64,000 nucleotides of DNA from Atopobiaceae bacterium (GCA_022655215.1 JALCUE010000001.1:868001-932000); one strand, 5' to 3'. Shown: positions 1 to 10,068, counted from the stretch's first letter. The notes: generated by a model not told the origin, from the letters alone. Translations and numbers: made by a program.

Positions 1-2074
1 AGAGCGCGGGGTCGGCCTCCAGGATCGCGACCGCGTCGTCATGGGCGGCTCCGACGAGGTCACCGTCGGCCGCGAGGTCGACGAGCTCGAGCGTGACGCC
101 ACCGTGCTGACGATACCCCAGCACCTCCCCCTCATGACGCAGCTTGAGGTCGAGGTCGGCGAGCTCCATGCCATCGGAGGTCGACTCGAGGGCCGACAGG
201 CGCTTCCGGGCGGGGGTGCCCTTCCTGGCGGAGCTCATGAGGAAGACGAGACCCGAGACGTGACCGCGGCCCACACGACCACGCAGCTGATGCAGCGTCG
301 CGAGGCCGAACCTGTCCGCGTCGAGGATGAGCATGACCGTGGCGGCCGGCACGTCGACGCCGACCTCGATGACCGTGGTCGAGACGAGGACATCGAGGTC
401 GCCGGCCTTGAACGAGGCCATGACCTCGTCCTTCTCCACACTCGAGAGCCTGCCCGTGATGAGTCCCACCCTCATGTCGTAAAACACACGCTCCGAGAGC
501 TCGGCGGCCGTGCTCGAGGCGGAGTGCGGACGCGGTGCGGAGGAGTCGAGACCCTCGTCGAGCTCCTCGCCGGGGTCTGCGTCGTCCACGAGGGGGCAGA
601 CGACGTAGGCCTGACGTCCGGCCGCCACCGCGTCGCGGATGGCACCATAGGCGATGTCCACGTTCTCGGGGGTGACCACCTGGGTCGAGACGCCTGCGCC
701 CGCCACCGGCCTGTGCGATATGCGGGAGCAGGAGAGGTCGCCATAGACGGAGAGGGCCAGCGTGCGTGGGATGGGGGTCGCCGTCATCGTGAGCATGTCA
801 GCACCGGCGCCCTTCTCGCGCAGGGCGAGCCTCTGGTCGACGCCGAAGCGATGCTGCTCGTCCACGACGACGAGCGTGAGGGCATGGAAGGCGATGTCAT
901 CGGAGAGGAGCGCGGTCGTGCCGAAGGCGACGTCCAACTCCCCCGCCGCCAGCGCCGCCGCCGTGCGGGACCTCTCGTCCGGAGGCGTCGATCCGGTGAC
1001 GAGCGCCCATCTCACGCCCGCCTCGTCGAGCAGGGGACCGAGCTTGTCCGCGTACTGTCTGGCGAGGACCGAGGTGGGAGCCATGACCGCGGCCTGCGTG
1101 CCGCTGTCGGCGACGGCCGCGACCGCGAGGGCGCACACGGCCGTCTTGCCCGTGCCGACGTCGCCCAGGAGCAGTCTGTTCATGACGCGAGGCGATGCCA
1201 TGTCAGCAAGGACCTCATCGGCCGCGACGCGTTGCTCGTCCGTGAGCTCGAACGGGAGGGCGGAGACGAGCGCCCTCTCATGCGTGCCGTCCACCGTGTG
1301 GGACGTCGCCTGGATGCCCTCGAGCTCGAGACGCTGTCTACCGAGGAGTGCGAGCTGGAGGGAGAGGAGCTCGTCGTAGGCGAGGCGCCTGCGCGCCGAC
1401 TCCGCAGCGGCGACGCTCGTCGGGAAGTGAACGCAGCGGATGGCCCTCGCGAGGGTCATGAGGCGATGGTCGGCGACGATGGTCGCGGGAACCCAGTCGC
1501 AGACGTCCGCGGCGTCTGCGATGGCCGCTGACTCGATCCTCCTCATCCACGCCGCCGTGACGCCCTCGCCCACGGGGTGAACGGGAAGCACGCGGGTGTA
1601 GGAACCCGATCCCTCCGCGCCACCCAGGACCTCATGGAACGGCGCCTTCATCTGCTTGAACCCGAATCCGAAGGTGACCTTGCCGGAGAGGGCGACCATG
1701 TCACCCGGTTGGATCTGGTCGGCGATCCAGGGCTGCTTGAAGAAGGTGGCCATGAGGACGCCCGTGTCGTCGATCACGGAGACCTCGACTATCTGCATGC
1801 GAGGCCGCGGGCGCTTGAGGGTGACCCTGTCGACCCGTGCCACCACCGTGGCGTCCTGGCCGACGTCGGCCATGGCGATGGGGAGCACGCTCGAGAAGTC
1901 GAGGTACCTATGAGGCACATGGAGGAGCAGGTCACGGACACGGGTCATCCCGAGACGCTCGAGCGCCTCCTCGCGAGCCCCCGAGACGTAGCGGAGCCGC
2001 CTGATGCCCGACGTGAGCGATGCGGTTCTCGCGAGACGGTCTGACGCCTCGCCTATGACGGGGGCCTGTCCCAT
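1..2074 (-). CDS. recG: ATP-dependent DNA helicase RecG (3' end cut by window edge)
   Basis: RecG unwinds branched DNA such as stalled forks and Holliday junctions during repair. The frame is open from an ATG at 2074 to base 1, so about 691 residues are present and only a short C-terminal tail is missing. Visible are an N-terminal wedge/OB region (LGMTRVRDLLLHVPHRYLDF near residue 35), Walker A GDVGTGKT near residue 300, and the helicase DEQHRFG motif near residue 405. The gene starts 17 nt after the stop of the fakA-like gene and is probably co-transcribed with it and the Asp23-like gene. No strong ribosome binding site precedes the ATG, which fits translational coupling. Family assignment is secure; the exact start is inferred. 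Confidence 0.95.
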   Translation of the reverse strand, partial: MGQAPVIGEASDRLARTASLTSGIRRLRYVSGAREEALERLGMTRVRDLLLHVPHRYLDFSSVLPIAMADVGQDATVVARVDRVTLKRPRPRMQIVEVSVIDDTGVLMATFFKQPWIADQIQPGDMVALSGKVTFGFGFKQMKAPFHEVLGGAEGSGSYTRVLPVHPVGEGVTAAWMRRIESAAIADAADVCDWVPATIVADHRLMTLARAIRCVHFPTSVAAAESARRRLAYDELLSLQLALLGRQRLELEGIQATSHTVDGTHERALVSALPFELTDEQRVAADEVLADMASPRVMNRLLLGDVGTGKTAVCALAVAAVADSGTQAAVMAPTSVLARQYADKLGPLLDEAGVRWALVTGSTPPDERSRTAAALAAGELDVAFGTTALLSDDIAFHALTLVVVDEQHRFGVDQRLALREKGAGADMLTMTATPIPRTLALSVYGDLSCSRISHRPVAGAGVSTQVVTPENVDIAYGAIRDAVAAGRQAYVVCPLVDDADPGEELDEGLDSSAPRPHSASSTAAELSERVFYDMRVGLITGRLSSVEKDEVMASFKAGDLDVLVSTTVIEVGVDVPAATVMLILDADRFGLATLHQLRGRVGRGHVSGLVFLMSSARKGTPARKRLSALESTSDGMELADLDLKLRHEGEVLGYRQHGGVTLELVDLAADGDLVGAAHDDAVAILEADPAL

Positions 2075-2091
2075 GCGAGTGGTCGTGCCGC

Positions 2092-3783
2092 CTATTCGAT
2101 CGAGAAGACGATCGGGTAGAGGGGCTGCTCGCCACGGTGCTGGTCGAGCTCGAGGTCGGGCTCGGACTCGGTGATGGCGTCGCAGATCCTGGCGAAGTCG
2201 TCATCCGTCAGGTCGGAGCCGGCGAGGATGGTGAGGGTGTCGCCCTCCTCCTCGGTCTGCATGCGGTGGATGAGGTCGACCGTGACCTTGAGCACGTCAT
2301 CGCCCACGACGACGATCTCGCCGCCCTCGATGCCCATGACGTCACCGTCATGGATGGGGGTGCCATCGGCGGCCGCGGAGTCGCGGACCGCACGAGTGAC
2401 CTCGCCATCGCGGATCTCGCCTATGGCGTCACACATCTCGGCCACGTTGTCGTCCAGGGACGCGTCGGCGTCCACGACGAACATGGCCGCGAAGGCTTGG
2501 GGAACGGTCTTGGTGGGGATGACCGCGACCTTGCAGTCGTCGCATGCGCTCGCGGCGGCCTCGGCGGCCATGCGGATGTTGCCGTTGTCAGGCAGCACGA
2601 TGACGTTCTTGGCGTTGACCTTGCCGATGGCGGCGAGGATGTCGGCCGTGGACGGGTTCATGGTCTGGCCACCGCTCACGATGACGTCCACGCCGAGCGA
2701 GCGGAGGATGTCCGCCTCCCCCGTGCCCGCGGCGACGGCGACGAAGCCGAGTTCCTTGGCAGGGGCCTTCTCGGGAGCGGGCTCTGCGTCGGCCTCCTTG
2801 TCCGCGGCGATCTTGGCGGTGCGATCGGCCACCTCGAGGTCCATGTTGTGGATGAAGACCTCGAAGATCTGGCCGAGCTCGAGCATGTGGTGCAGGACCT
2901 CGTCAGGATGGTTCGAGTGCACGTGGATCTTGTAGTCGGGGTTGGAGCCGACGAGCAGCTCGCAGTCGCCCATGGTGGACAGGAACTTGAGCGTCCCGTC
3001 CTCGTCGAAGTCAGCGGAGTCGGCGTGGAAGAGGAACTCGGTGCAATAGCGGTACTCGGAGCCCTCCCAGTCGTCGTTGAGCTCGATGGACACCTTGTCG
3101 GAGACGGCGCCCTTGGCGTCGGCGGAGGCAGGCGCGACCGTGGTCTGGAAGTCGAAGGAGTCGCCCTCGTGACCCAGGTAGGAGTTCACGAAGCCCTCGA
3201 GGAACGTGGCGAATCCGTAGGCGCCCGAGTCGACGACGCCGTTCTCCTTGAGGACTGGGAGCAGGTCGGGCGTGCGGGCGACGGACTCGTAGGCCTCGAC
3301 GACGATCGCCTCGAGTGCCTCGTCCAGGGGCATGTGTGCGGCCTCGCACTCGTCGCAGCAGGTGGAGACGTCGCGGAGCACCGTGAGGATGGTCCCCTCG
3401 ACGGGCTTGCGCACCGCCTTGAAGGCGACCTTCACGGAGATGCGGAACGCGTGGGCGAGGTCCGCGGTGGTCGCGGTCTCCTGGTCGGGGGCATCGACGA
3501 GGCCCTCGGCGACGCCACGCAGGATCTGGCTGGTGATGACACCGGAGTTGCCGCGGGCGCCCATGAGGGAGCCGTGGGTGATGGCCTTGGCGACGTCGTC
3601 CATCGTGGCGCCTGCGGGCAGCGCCTCGACCTCCTTGACGACCGTCCCAAGGGTGAGGCTCATGTTCGTTCCCGTGTCACCGTCGGGGACGGGGAAGACG
3701 TTGAGCTTGTTGATGTCCTCGGCCTTGTCCGCCACGACCTTCGCGGCGACGGGGAAGCAGGTGCGGATCACGTTGGCAATCAT
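2092..3783 (-). CDS. fakA: DAK2/DhaL-domain kinase, FakA-like (fatty acid kinase ATP-binding subunit)
   Basis: 563 residues. The N-terminal DhaL/DAK2 domain (about residues 8-200) carries NVFPVPDGDTGTNM, the ADP/Mg-binding signature of dihydroxyacetone kinase L-type proteins, and RGNSGVITSQILRG. A long middle and C-terminal region matches the YloV/FakA architecture. In Firmicutes FakA phosphorylates fatty acids delivered by a FakB (DegV-family) partner; no DegV gene is seen in this window. The start has GGAG ten bases upstream. The gene lies 46 nt after the Asp23-like gene and 17 nt before recG, the conserved yloU-yloV-recG arrangement of Gram-positives. The fatty acid kinase role is inferred from family and synteny. 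Confidence 0.88.
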   Translation of the reverse strand: MIANVIRTCFPVAAKVVADKAEDINKLNVFPVPDGDTGTNMSLTLGTVVKEVEALPAGATMDDVAKAITHGSLMGARGNSGVITSQILRGVAEGLVDAPDQETATTADLAHAFRISVKVAFKAVRKPVEGTILTVLRDVSTCCDECEAAHMPLDEALEAIVVEAYESVARTPDLLPVLKENGVVDSGAYGFATFLEGFVNSYLGHEGDSFDFQTTVAPASADAKGAVSDKVSIELNDDWEGSEYRYCTEFLFHADSADFDEDGTLKFLSTMGDCELLVGSNPDYKIHVHSNHPDEVLHHMLELGQIFEVFIHNMDLEVADRTAKIAADKEADAEPAPEKAPAKELGFVAVAAGTGEADILRSLGVDVIVSGGQTMNPSTADILAAIGKVNAKNVIVLPDNGNIRMAAEAAASACDDCKVAVIPTKTVPQAFAAMFVVDADASLDDNVAEMCDAIGEIRDGEVTRAVRDSAAADGTPIHDGDVMGIEGGEIVVVGDDVLKVTVDLIHRMQTEEEGDTLTILAGSDLTDDDFARICDAITESEPDLELDQHRGEQPLYPIVFSIE

Positions 3784-3829
3784 GTTGAAGAATCTCCGAT
3801 TCCGGATGGCTTTTCGGCGCGGTCGTGGG

Positions 3830-4174
3830 TTAGCGGACCCTCATGTCCTCGATGTGGACGTGGACGTCCGCGTTCTCGATCTCGGCGATCTCCTTGAGGG
3901 TGAACTTGACGGCGCTCTTGAGGTTCTCGGAGACGGACGACATGTTGACGCCCTGCTCCACGACGACGTGCAGGTCGACGACGATCGTCTCGCCATCCAT
4001 GCCGACGCCGATGCCCTTGCGCAGGCTGGGCAGCGAGAGCAGGCGTGTGATTCCGTCCTGCGCGTCCGTGACGGCCATGCCCACGACGCCGTAGCACTCG
4101 AGCGCGGCGTAGCCGGCGAGGTCGGCGATGCAGTCGTTCGACACCTTGAGGGTTCCGGGTATGGCCTTGGTCAT
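3830..4174 (-). CDS. Asp23/Gls24 family envelope stress protein
   Basis: 114 residues from the ATG at 4174, which has a GGGAGGAG ribosome binding site about 8 nt upstream; a longer open frame upstream lacks support. The sequence shows the family pattern: an IADLAGYAALECYGVVGMA segment, then DGETIVVDLHVVVEQGVNM and a C-terminal VHVHIEDMRV. Asp23/Gls24 (YloU) proteins are small, often membrane-associated, stress-linked proteins of Gram-positives with no known catalysis. It heads the operon with the fakA-like gene and recG. Divergent from purL. Confidence 0.88.
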   Translation of the reverse strand: MTKAIPGTLKVSNDCIADLAGYAALECYGVVGMAVTDAQDGITRLLSLPSLRKGIGVGMDGETIVVDLHVVVEQGVNMSSVSENLKSAVKFTLKEIAEIENADVHVHIEDMRVR

Positions 4175-4405
4175 CGTGTGCTCTCCTCCCGCGACGGGCG
4201 CGCTCTTCCCCGCCCGCGACTGCTCATAAGTCCTTGTGCAGTATACAACAGCACGGCGATGCCACACTGAGGGCGATGGGGGTCGCACCACAAGCCAATG
4301 TCTACCAAGGTGTTACGGATGCGTGGCCTCATCCCGATCGGCCCCTCCTCGTCGTATCATGGTGGGGCATGCGCAACGGCAGCCGACAATCTGAGGGTAG
4401 GTCCC

Positions 4406-7400
4406 ATGGTCTCTCGCATCTACGTTGAGAAGAAGCCCGGTTTCGACGGGGAGGCCACGAAGCTCGCACATGAGCTCTCGACCATCCTCGGCATAAGCGG
4501 CCTCGAGGGTCTTCGCATGGTCAACCGCTATGACGTGGAGGGCATAGACGAGGCTCTGTTCTCAGCCTGCGTCCCCACCGTGTTCAGCGAGCCGCAGACC
4601 GACGTGGCGACCCCTGGCATGCCTGACGCCGCCGGCGCCACGGTCTTCGCCGTAGAGTACCTGCCCGGGCAGTTCGACCAGAGGGCCGACTCGGCAAGCG
4701 AGTGCGTGCAGCTCATCAGCCAAGGCGAGAGGCCCGTCGTTCGCACCGCCACCCTCTACTATCTCGAGGGATCGCTCTCCCCTGCCGACGTCGACGCGAT
4801 CAAGCACTACGTGATCAACCCCGTCGAGGCTCGCGAGGCCTCCCTTGCCGAGAGGGACACCCTGCGGATGGCCACGGCCGACCCCGCCGACGTCGAGGTC
4901 CTGGATGGCTTCCGCGACCTCGACGAGCAGGGCCTCGCCTCCCTCATCGAGGAGCGCGGCCTCGCCATGGACGAGGCGGACATCGCCTTCTGCCAGAGCT
5001 ACTTCTCGGGCGAGCGTCGCGACCCCACCATCACCGAGATCAAGATGATCGACACCTATTGGTCGGACCACTGCCGTCACACCACGTTCGGCACGCAGCT
5101 CGACGATGTGGAGATCGACGACGCCACCGTTCGCGCCGCCTTCGAGCGCTACCTCGAGATGAGGCACGAGCTGGGCCGCGACGCCAAGCCCGTCTGCCTC
5201 ATGGACATGGGCACCATCGGCTCCAAGTGGCTCAAGGCCAAGGGCATCCTCACCGGCCTCGACGAGTCCGAGGAGATCAACGCCTGCACCGTCAAGATCA
5301 AGTGCGACGTGGACGGCCATGACGAGGACTGGCTCTACCTCTTCAAGAACGAGACCCACAACCACCCCACCGAGATCGAACCGTTCGGCGGTGCCGCGAC
5401 CTGCCTGGGCGGTGCGATCCGCGACCCGCTCTCAGGCCGCTCCTATGTCTACCAGGCCATGCGCGTGACGGGTGCGGCCGACCCACTCGCACCCGTCTCC
5501 CAGACGCTCGAGGGCAAGCTCCCGCAACGCAAGCTCTGCGTCACCGCCGCGGCCGGCTATTCCTCCTACGGAAACCAGATCGGCCTCGCGACCGGCCAGG
5601 TGAACGAGCTCTACCACCCCGGCTACGTCGCCAAGCGCATGGAGATCGGCGCCGTCGTGGGAGCGACGCCCGCCGACCACGTGCGTCGCGAGTGCCCGGC
5701 CCCCGGCGACGTCATCGTCCTTCTCGGTGGCCGTACCGGCCGTGACGGGATCGGTGGCGCCACGGGTAGCTCGAAGGCGCACAACCTCGACAGCCTCGAG
5801 GAGTGCGGAGCCGAGGTCCAGAAGGGCAATCCCACCGTGGAGCGCAAGCTCCAGAGGCTGTTCCGCCGCGAGGACGCATGCCGCCTCATCAAGCGTTGCA
5901 ACGACTTCGGCGCCGGCGGCGTCTCGGTGGCCATAGGCGAGCTCGCGGACGGCCTCGACATCGACCTGGATCGCGTGCCCAAGAAGTACGAGGGCCTGGA
6001 CGGCACCGAGCTCGCGATCTCCGAGAGCCAGGAGCGCATGGCCGTGGCCCTCGCCCCCGAGGACGTGGACACGTTCATCGGCTACTCCCACGAGGAGAAC
6101 CTCGAGGCCACGGTGGTCGCCAAGGTCACGACCGAGCCTCGCATGCGCCTCACCTGGCGCGGCAAGGCGATCGTGGACGTGAGCCGCGAGTTCCTGAACT
6201 CCAACGGAGCCCCCAAGCACCAGGACGTGCACGTCGAGGCACAGGGGACGAGGCCCGTCGCCGCACATCTCCCCGAACGCGTGAGCACCATGCCTGCCGT
6301 GCCGGGTCATGACGCCGAGACGCTCGAGGACGGCCTCCTCAAACTCGTGGGTGACATCAACGTCGCCTCGAACAAGGGGCTCTCGGAGAGGTTCGACTCC
6401 ACCATCGGCGCGGCCACCGTGCTCATGCCCTTCGGCGGGAAGAACCAGCTCACCCCCTCCATGGCCATGGTCGCCAAGCTCCCCGTCGACGGCGAGACCA
6501 CCACGTGCTCGGGCATGGCCTGGGGCTTCAACCCCTATGTCATGGAGGCGGACCAGTTCCACGGGGCCTATCTGTCCGTGGTCGAGAGCGTCTGCAAGCT
6601 CGTCTCCGCCGGCTTCCTCCACGAGGACGCCTACCTCACGTTCCAGGAGTACTTCGAGCGTCTTCGCGACGAGCCCGAGCGCTGGGGCAAGCCGGTGGCC
6701 GCCGTCCTCGGCGCCCTCATGGCCCAGGTCGACCTGGGGATCGGCTCCATCGGAGGCAAGGACTCCATGTCCGGCAGCTTCGAGGACCTCGACGTGCCGC
6801 CCACGCTCGTCTCGTTCGCCACGGCCGTTGGCAAGGTCGGACGCGTGACCTCGCCAGAGTTCAAGGCCGCTGGACATCGCGTCGTCCTGCTCGTCCCGAG
6901 CTGCCAGGAAGACGACATGACACCCGAGCCCAAGGCGCTGCTCGAGGGCCTGTCGACGGTGGAGGGCCTCATAGGCGAGGGCGCCGTCTGCTCGGCATCC
7001 ACCCCGGGATACGGCGGCTTGGCCGAGGCCCTGTTCAAGATGTGCGTGGGCAACGGGATCGGCGTCGACGTCACGGACCCCACGGCCTATCTCGGCCGCG
7101 ACTGCCATGTGGACCTCTTCGATCATGCCTACGGCTGCTTCCTGCTCGAGATGGCCGACGACGCCCGGATGCCCGAGAGCACGAGAGGCGTCGAGGTCGT
7201 CGAGCTCGGCTCCACCACCGAGGCCTATGCGTTCTCCCGCTGTGGCGAGAACGTGGACCTCGGGAAGGTCCAGGAGGCCTGGGAGGCGCGGATGGAGCCC
7301 GTGTTCCCCTATCGTGCCAAGGGTGAGGCCGTCAAGGCCGAGACCTACCACGCCCCCCAGGTTCACGTCTGCTCCCACAAGGTGGCACGTCCCCACGTCA

Positions 7401-8188
7401 TCATCCCCGTGTTCCCCGGAACCAACTGCGAGTACGACACCGCACGTGCCTTCAGGCGCGCCGGGGCCGACCCGACCGTGCTCGTGATCAAGAACCTCAC
7501 GCCCGCGCACGTCGCGCAGTCCTGCGAGGCGTTGGTGAAGGCGATCGACGACAGTCAGATCGTCATGCTTCCCGGCGGCTTCTCCGGCGGAGACGAGCCC
7601 GACGGCTCGGCCAAGTTCATCACGGCCTTCTTCCGCGCCCCTGCCGTCACGGACGCCGTGCGTCGTCTGCTGAACGAGCGGGACGGCCTCATGCTCGGCA
7701 TCTGCAACGGGTTCCAGGCGCTGGTCAAGCTCGGCCTCGTACCGTATGGCGACATCCGACCCATGGACGACGCCTGCCCCACGCTCACCTACAACACCAT
7801 CGGACGCCACCAGAGCAGGCTCGTGCGCACGCGCGTCGCGAGCGACCTGTCGCCGTGGCTCTCCAGGTGCGGCGTGGGAGACGTCCACACGGTGGCAATC
7901 AGCCATGGCGAGGGTCGCTTCGTGGCCTCCCCCGAGCTCGTCTCCAGACTCGAGGCCACAGGCCAGATAGCCACCCAGTACGTGGACGAGTCAGGCACTC
8001 CGTCCCAGGACCTCTCGGTGAACCCCAACGGTTCCGTCATGGCCATCGAGGGCATCACCAGCCCCGACGGACGCATCCTGGGCAAGATGGGCCACAGTGA
8101 GCGCTCCGGCGCGGGCCTCTACGGAAACGTCCCCGGAAACACCTACCAGCCCCTGTTCGAGGGCGGCGTGGGTTACTTCACGGACTAG
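4406..8188 (+). CDS. purL: Phosphoribosylformylglycinamidine synthase, single-chain clade II
   Basis: Catalyses the fourth step of purine synthesis, converting FGAR, glutamine and ATP to FGAM. About 1260 residues, in one polypeptide containing synthetase and glutaminase domains, the length of the clade-II single-chain enzymes of clostridia and Coriobacteriia. Visible are the FGAM-synthase core motifs (YWSDHCRHTTF, FKNETHNHPTEIEPFGGAATCLGG), a second AIRS-like half with FSIGGKDSMSG-type sequence (IGSIGGKDSMSGSF), and a C-terminal class-I glutaminase beginning at VIIPVFPGTNCEYD with nucleophile Cys1100 in MLGICNGFQAL. I chose ATG 4406 (MVSRIYVEKK) over the open-frame start at 4298 because GAGGGTAGG precedes it and the upstream residues look non-coding. 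No purine riboswitch is evident in the leader. Confidence 0.96.
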   Translation: MVSRIYVEKKPGFDGEATKLAHELSTILGISGLEGLRMVNRYDVEGIDEALFSACVPTVFSEPQTDVATPGMPDAAGATVFAVEYLPGQFDQRADSASECVQLISQGERPVVRTATLYYLEGSLSPADVDAIKHYVINPVEAREASLAERDTLRMATADPADVEVLDGFRDLDEQGLASLIEERGLAMDEADIAFCQSYFSGERRDPTITEIKMIDTYWSDHCRHTTFGTQLDDVEIDDATVRAAFERYLEMRHELGRDAKPVCLMDMGTIGSKWLKAKGILTGLDESEEINACTVKIKCDVDGHDEDWLYLFKNETHNHPTEIEPFGGAATCLGGAIRDPLSGRSYVYQAMRVTGAADPLAPVSQTLEGKLPQRKLCVTAAAGYSSYGNQIGLATGQVNELYHPGYVAKRMEIGAVVGATPADHVRRECPAPGDVIVLLGGRTGRDGIGGATGSSKAHNLDSLEECGAEVQKGNPTVERKLQRLFRREDACRLIKRCNDFGAGGVSVAIGELADGLDIDLDRVPKKYEGLDGTELAISESQERMAVALAPEDVDTFIGYSHEENLEATVVAKVTTEPRMRLTWRGKAIVDVSREFLNSNGAPKHQDVHVEAQGTRPVAAHLPERVSTMPAVPGHDAETLEDGLLKLVGDINVASNKGLSERFDSTIGAATVLMPFGGKNQLTPSMAMVAKLPVDGETTTCSGMAWGFNPYVMEADQFHGAYLSVVESVCKLVSAGFLHEDAYLTFQEYFERLRDEPERWGKPVAAVLGALMAQVDLGIGSIGGKDSMSGSFEDLDVPPTLVSFATAVGKVGRVTSPEFKAAGHRVVLLVPSCQEDDMTPEPKALLEGLSTVEGLIGEGAVCSASTPGYGGLAEALFKMCVGNGIGVDVTDPTAYLGRDCHVDLFDHAYGCFLLEMADDARMPESTRGVEVVELGSTTEAYAFSRCGENVDLGKVQEAWEARMEPVFPYRAKGEAVKAETYHAPQVHVCSHKVARPHVIIPVFPGTNCEYDTARAFRRAGADPTVLVIKNLTPAHVAQSCEALVKAIDDSQIVMLPGGFSGGDEPDGSAKFITAFFRAPAVTDAVRRLLNERDGLMLGICNGFQALVKLGLVPYGDIRPMDDACPTLTYNTIGRHQSRLVRTRVASDLSPWLSRCGVGDVHTVAISHGEGRFVASPELVSRLEATGQIATQYVDESGTPSQDLSVNPNGSVMAIEGITSPDGRILGKMGHSERSGAGLYGNVPGNTYQPLFEGGVGYFTD

Positions 8189-8258
8189 GGACGTCCATGC
8201 GAGGCTCCATGGACCCACGAGGCCTCGCACGAATGCCAGACGACCGAGTGACGAGAGA

Positions 8259-8286
8259 GGGCCGCACGTCCAGGGACGTGCGGCCC
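8259..8286. terminator. Bidirectional hairpin terminator between purL and the SPFH gene
   Basis: A perfect 12-bp stem (GGGCCGCACGTC with GACGTGCGGCCC) closes a 4-nt loop. It lies between the converging ends of purL (+) and the SPFH gene (-). There is no long T run. Confidence 0.75.
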
Positions 8287-8310
8287 TCATCCATGTCCTC
8301 TGGGTCTGGC

Positions 8311-9228
8311 TTACGCCTTGTGACCGGGGCGCACGGGAGGCTCGGGCTTGGACGGCGCGATGCCCGCCACGGTCATCTGCTCGAACATGCTCGCGGTCTC
8401 ACGGAAGTCGGCGGGGAGCACGACGGTGCTCGCGCCCGTGTCGGCGTAGTGGCTCATCATGTCGCACCACTGCGTGAACTGGAACAGGGCGTTCGCCTCG
8501 TCGGTACCCACGCCGGACTCGGAGATGATGTCGAGCGACTTGGAGATGCCCTCGGCGATGGCCGTGCGCTGGTCGGCGATGCCACGGCCCTCGGCGGCCA
8601 TGGCCTCGGCCTTCGCCTTGGCGGCGGTGACCACCTGGACCTTCTTGGCATCCGCGTCGTTCTGGGCCGAGGCGAGGTTGTTCTTGGAGGCGATGATGTG
8701 GTTCATCGACTCCTGCACCTCAGGCGGGAGTTTGATCGAGGTGATGAGCGTGGTCACGAGGATCCAACCATACGCGCGCATCTTCTCGGCCACGACCTCG
8801 TCGATCGACTGGGCGATGGCGTCCTTCTCGGAGAAGACCTGGTCGAGGGTGCGGTTGGGAATCTGGGAGCGCAGTGCGTCCGCCAGGTAGTCCTCCATCT
8901 GGGCGACGGGGTCGGCCAAGGTGTAGTTGGACTTCCAGATGCTGTCCTCGCTCGAGGCGTCCACGCGGTACTGGATGGAGACGTCGAGCTCGATGGTCAC
9001 GTTGTCGGCCGTCTTGGCGTCGAACGTCATGTGCTTGTCCTCGGTCATGAGGCTGATATCACGGACGATGACGTCGATGAACGGTGCCCTCACATGGAAG
9101 CCCGGGCTGGAGATCGACTGATACTTGCCGAAACGCTCTATCACCATGACATGCTGCTGGCGCACTACGTACGCGGTCTTCAGGACCATCACGACGATGA
9201 TGACGAGCAGGATGACGAACATGCCCAT
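8311..9228 (-). CDS. SPFH/band-7 domain membrane protein (stomatin/prohibitin-like)
   Basis: 305 residues. One N-terminal membrane helix (residues 3-17, FVILLVIIVVMVL) is followed by a band-7 domain: QQHVMVIERFGKYQSISSPGFH, then the MTFDAKTADNVTIELDVSIQYRV segment, and an Ala-rich coiled coil near residues 190-240 (AKAKAEAMAAEGRGIADQRTA). Such proteins oligomerise on membranes and scaffold microdomains or proteases. The ATG has GGGGAAGG upstream. No NfeD-type protease or partner gene is adjacent. It lies downstream of pyrE on the same strand with about 100 nt between them. Family is clear, function unknown. Confidence 0.9.
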   Translation of the reverse strand: MGMFVILLVIIVVMVLKTAYVVRQQHVMVIERFGKYQSISSPGFHVRAPFIDVIVRDISLMTEDKHMTFDAKTADNVTIELDVSIQYRVDASSEDSIWKSNYTLADPVAQMEDYLADALRSQIPNRTLDQVFSEKDAIAQSIDEVVAEKMRAYGWILVTTLITSIKLPPEVQESMNHIIASKNNLASAQNDADAKKVQVVTAAKAKAEAMAAEGRGIADQRTAIAEGISKSLDIISESGVGTDEANALFQFTQWCDMMSHYADTGASTVVLPADFRETASMFEQMTVAGIAPSKPEPPVRPGHKA

Positions 9229-9330
9229 ATGGAAGCCTTCCCCCGTAGGTGCCGACGATCGCTGATGCGACCCTTACGCTATCCGAGATGCCTGACATGA
9301 ATACGTCGGGCGGTTCTTATGACGATCGCG

Positions 9331-10008
9331 CTAGCGGGCGCCGTACTCCTCGTAGTAGGCGTCGAGGGCGGCGTCGGTCGTCTCGTCTATCACGACCTCG
9401 CCGTGGCAGGGACGGTTGGTGAGACGCTCGCGGACCTCGTCCATGCTCACGATCGCCGCCGTGGGGAAGCCATAGGTGTGAGAGACCTCGTCGAGCGCGC
9501 ATTCCGCGCCGCCACGGCCGACCTCCTGGCGGTTGAGGGAGACCATGAGCCCGACCACGTCGACGTCGCCCTGCGCCTTGATGATGGGATAGGTCTCCTC
9601 GATCGACTTGCCCGAGGTGGTGACGTCCTCCACCATGACCACACGGTCACCGTCGGCCATGGGACTGCCCAGGAGTATGCCGGCGTCCCCGTGGTCCTTG
9701 GCCTCCTTGCGGTTGGAGCAGTAGCGGGCCTGTTTGCCATAGAGCTCGTCGAGGGCGATGCAGGTCACGACCGAGAGGGGGATGCCCTTGTAGGCCGGCC
9801 CGAACACGACGTCGAAGTCGAGGCCGAAGTTGTCGTGGATGGCGTGGGCATAGTAGATGCCCAGCCGGTGGAGCTGGTCGCCCGTGACATAGGCGCCGGC
9901 GTTCATGAAGAAGGGCGACTTCCTGCCGCTCTTGAGGGTGAACTCGCCGAACTTGAGGACATGGCTCTCCACCATGAACTCGATGAACTCTTCCTTGTAC
10001 GTCTCCAC
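9331..10008 (-). CDS. pyrE: Orotate phosphoribosyltransferase
   Basis: Transfers ribose-5-phosphate from PRPP to orotate, forming OMP in pyrimidine synthesis. 225 residues. The PRPP-binding loop is VVMVEDVTTSGKSI (near residues 130-143), and the N-terminal LKSGRKSPFFMNAG substrate motif is present. The start is a GTG at 10008 with AGAGGAG five bases upstream; the open frame continues further upstream without homology. Divergent from the hydrolase gene, with a 60-nt shared promoter interval. No other pyr genes are in the window. Confidence 0.95.
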   Translation of the reverse strand: METYKEEFIEFMVESHVLKFGEFTLKSGRKSPFFMNAGAYVTGDQLHRLGIYYAHAIHDNFGLDFDVVFGPAYKGIPLSVVTCIALDELYGKQARYCSNRKEAKDHGDAGILLGSPMADGDRVVMVEDVTTSGKSIEETYPIIKAQGDVDVVGLMVSLNRQEVGRGGAECALDEVSHTYGFPTAAIVSMDEVRERLTNRPCHGEVVIDETTDAALDAYYEEYGAR

Positions 10009-10068
10009 GGGCGCTCCTCTTTGCCTGGGTGATATGCTGCGGTCGATTATACGACGGGGAGGCTTGGC

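Noticed and set aside
8188-8260. Small gene between purL and the SPFH gene
   Set aside because: Only short open frames without ribosome binding sites are present; the interval is occupied by a terminator.
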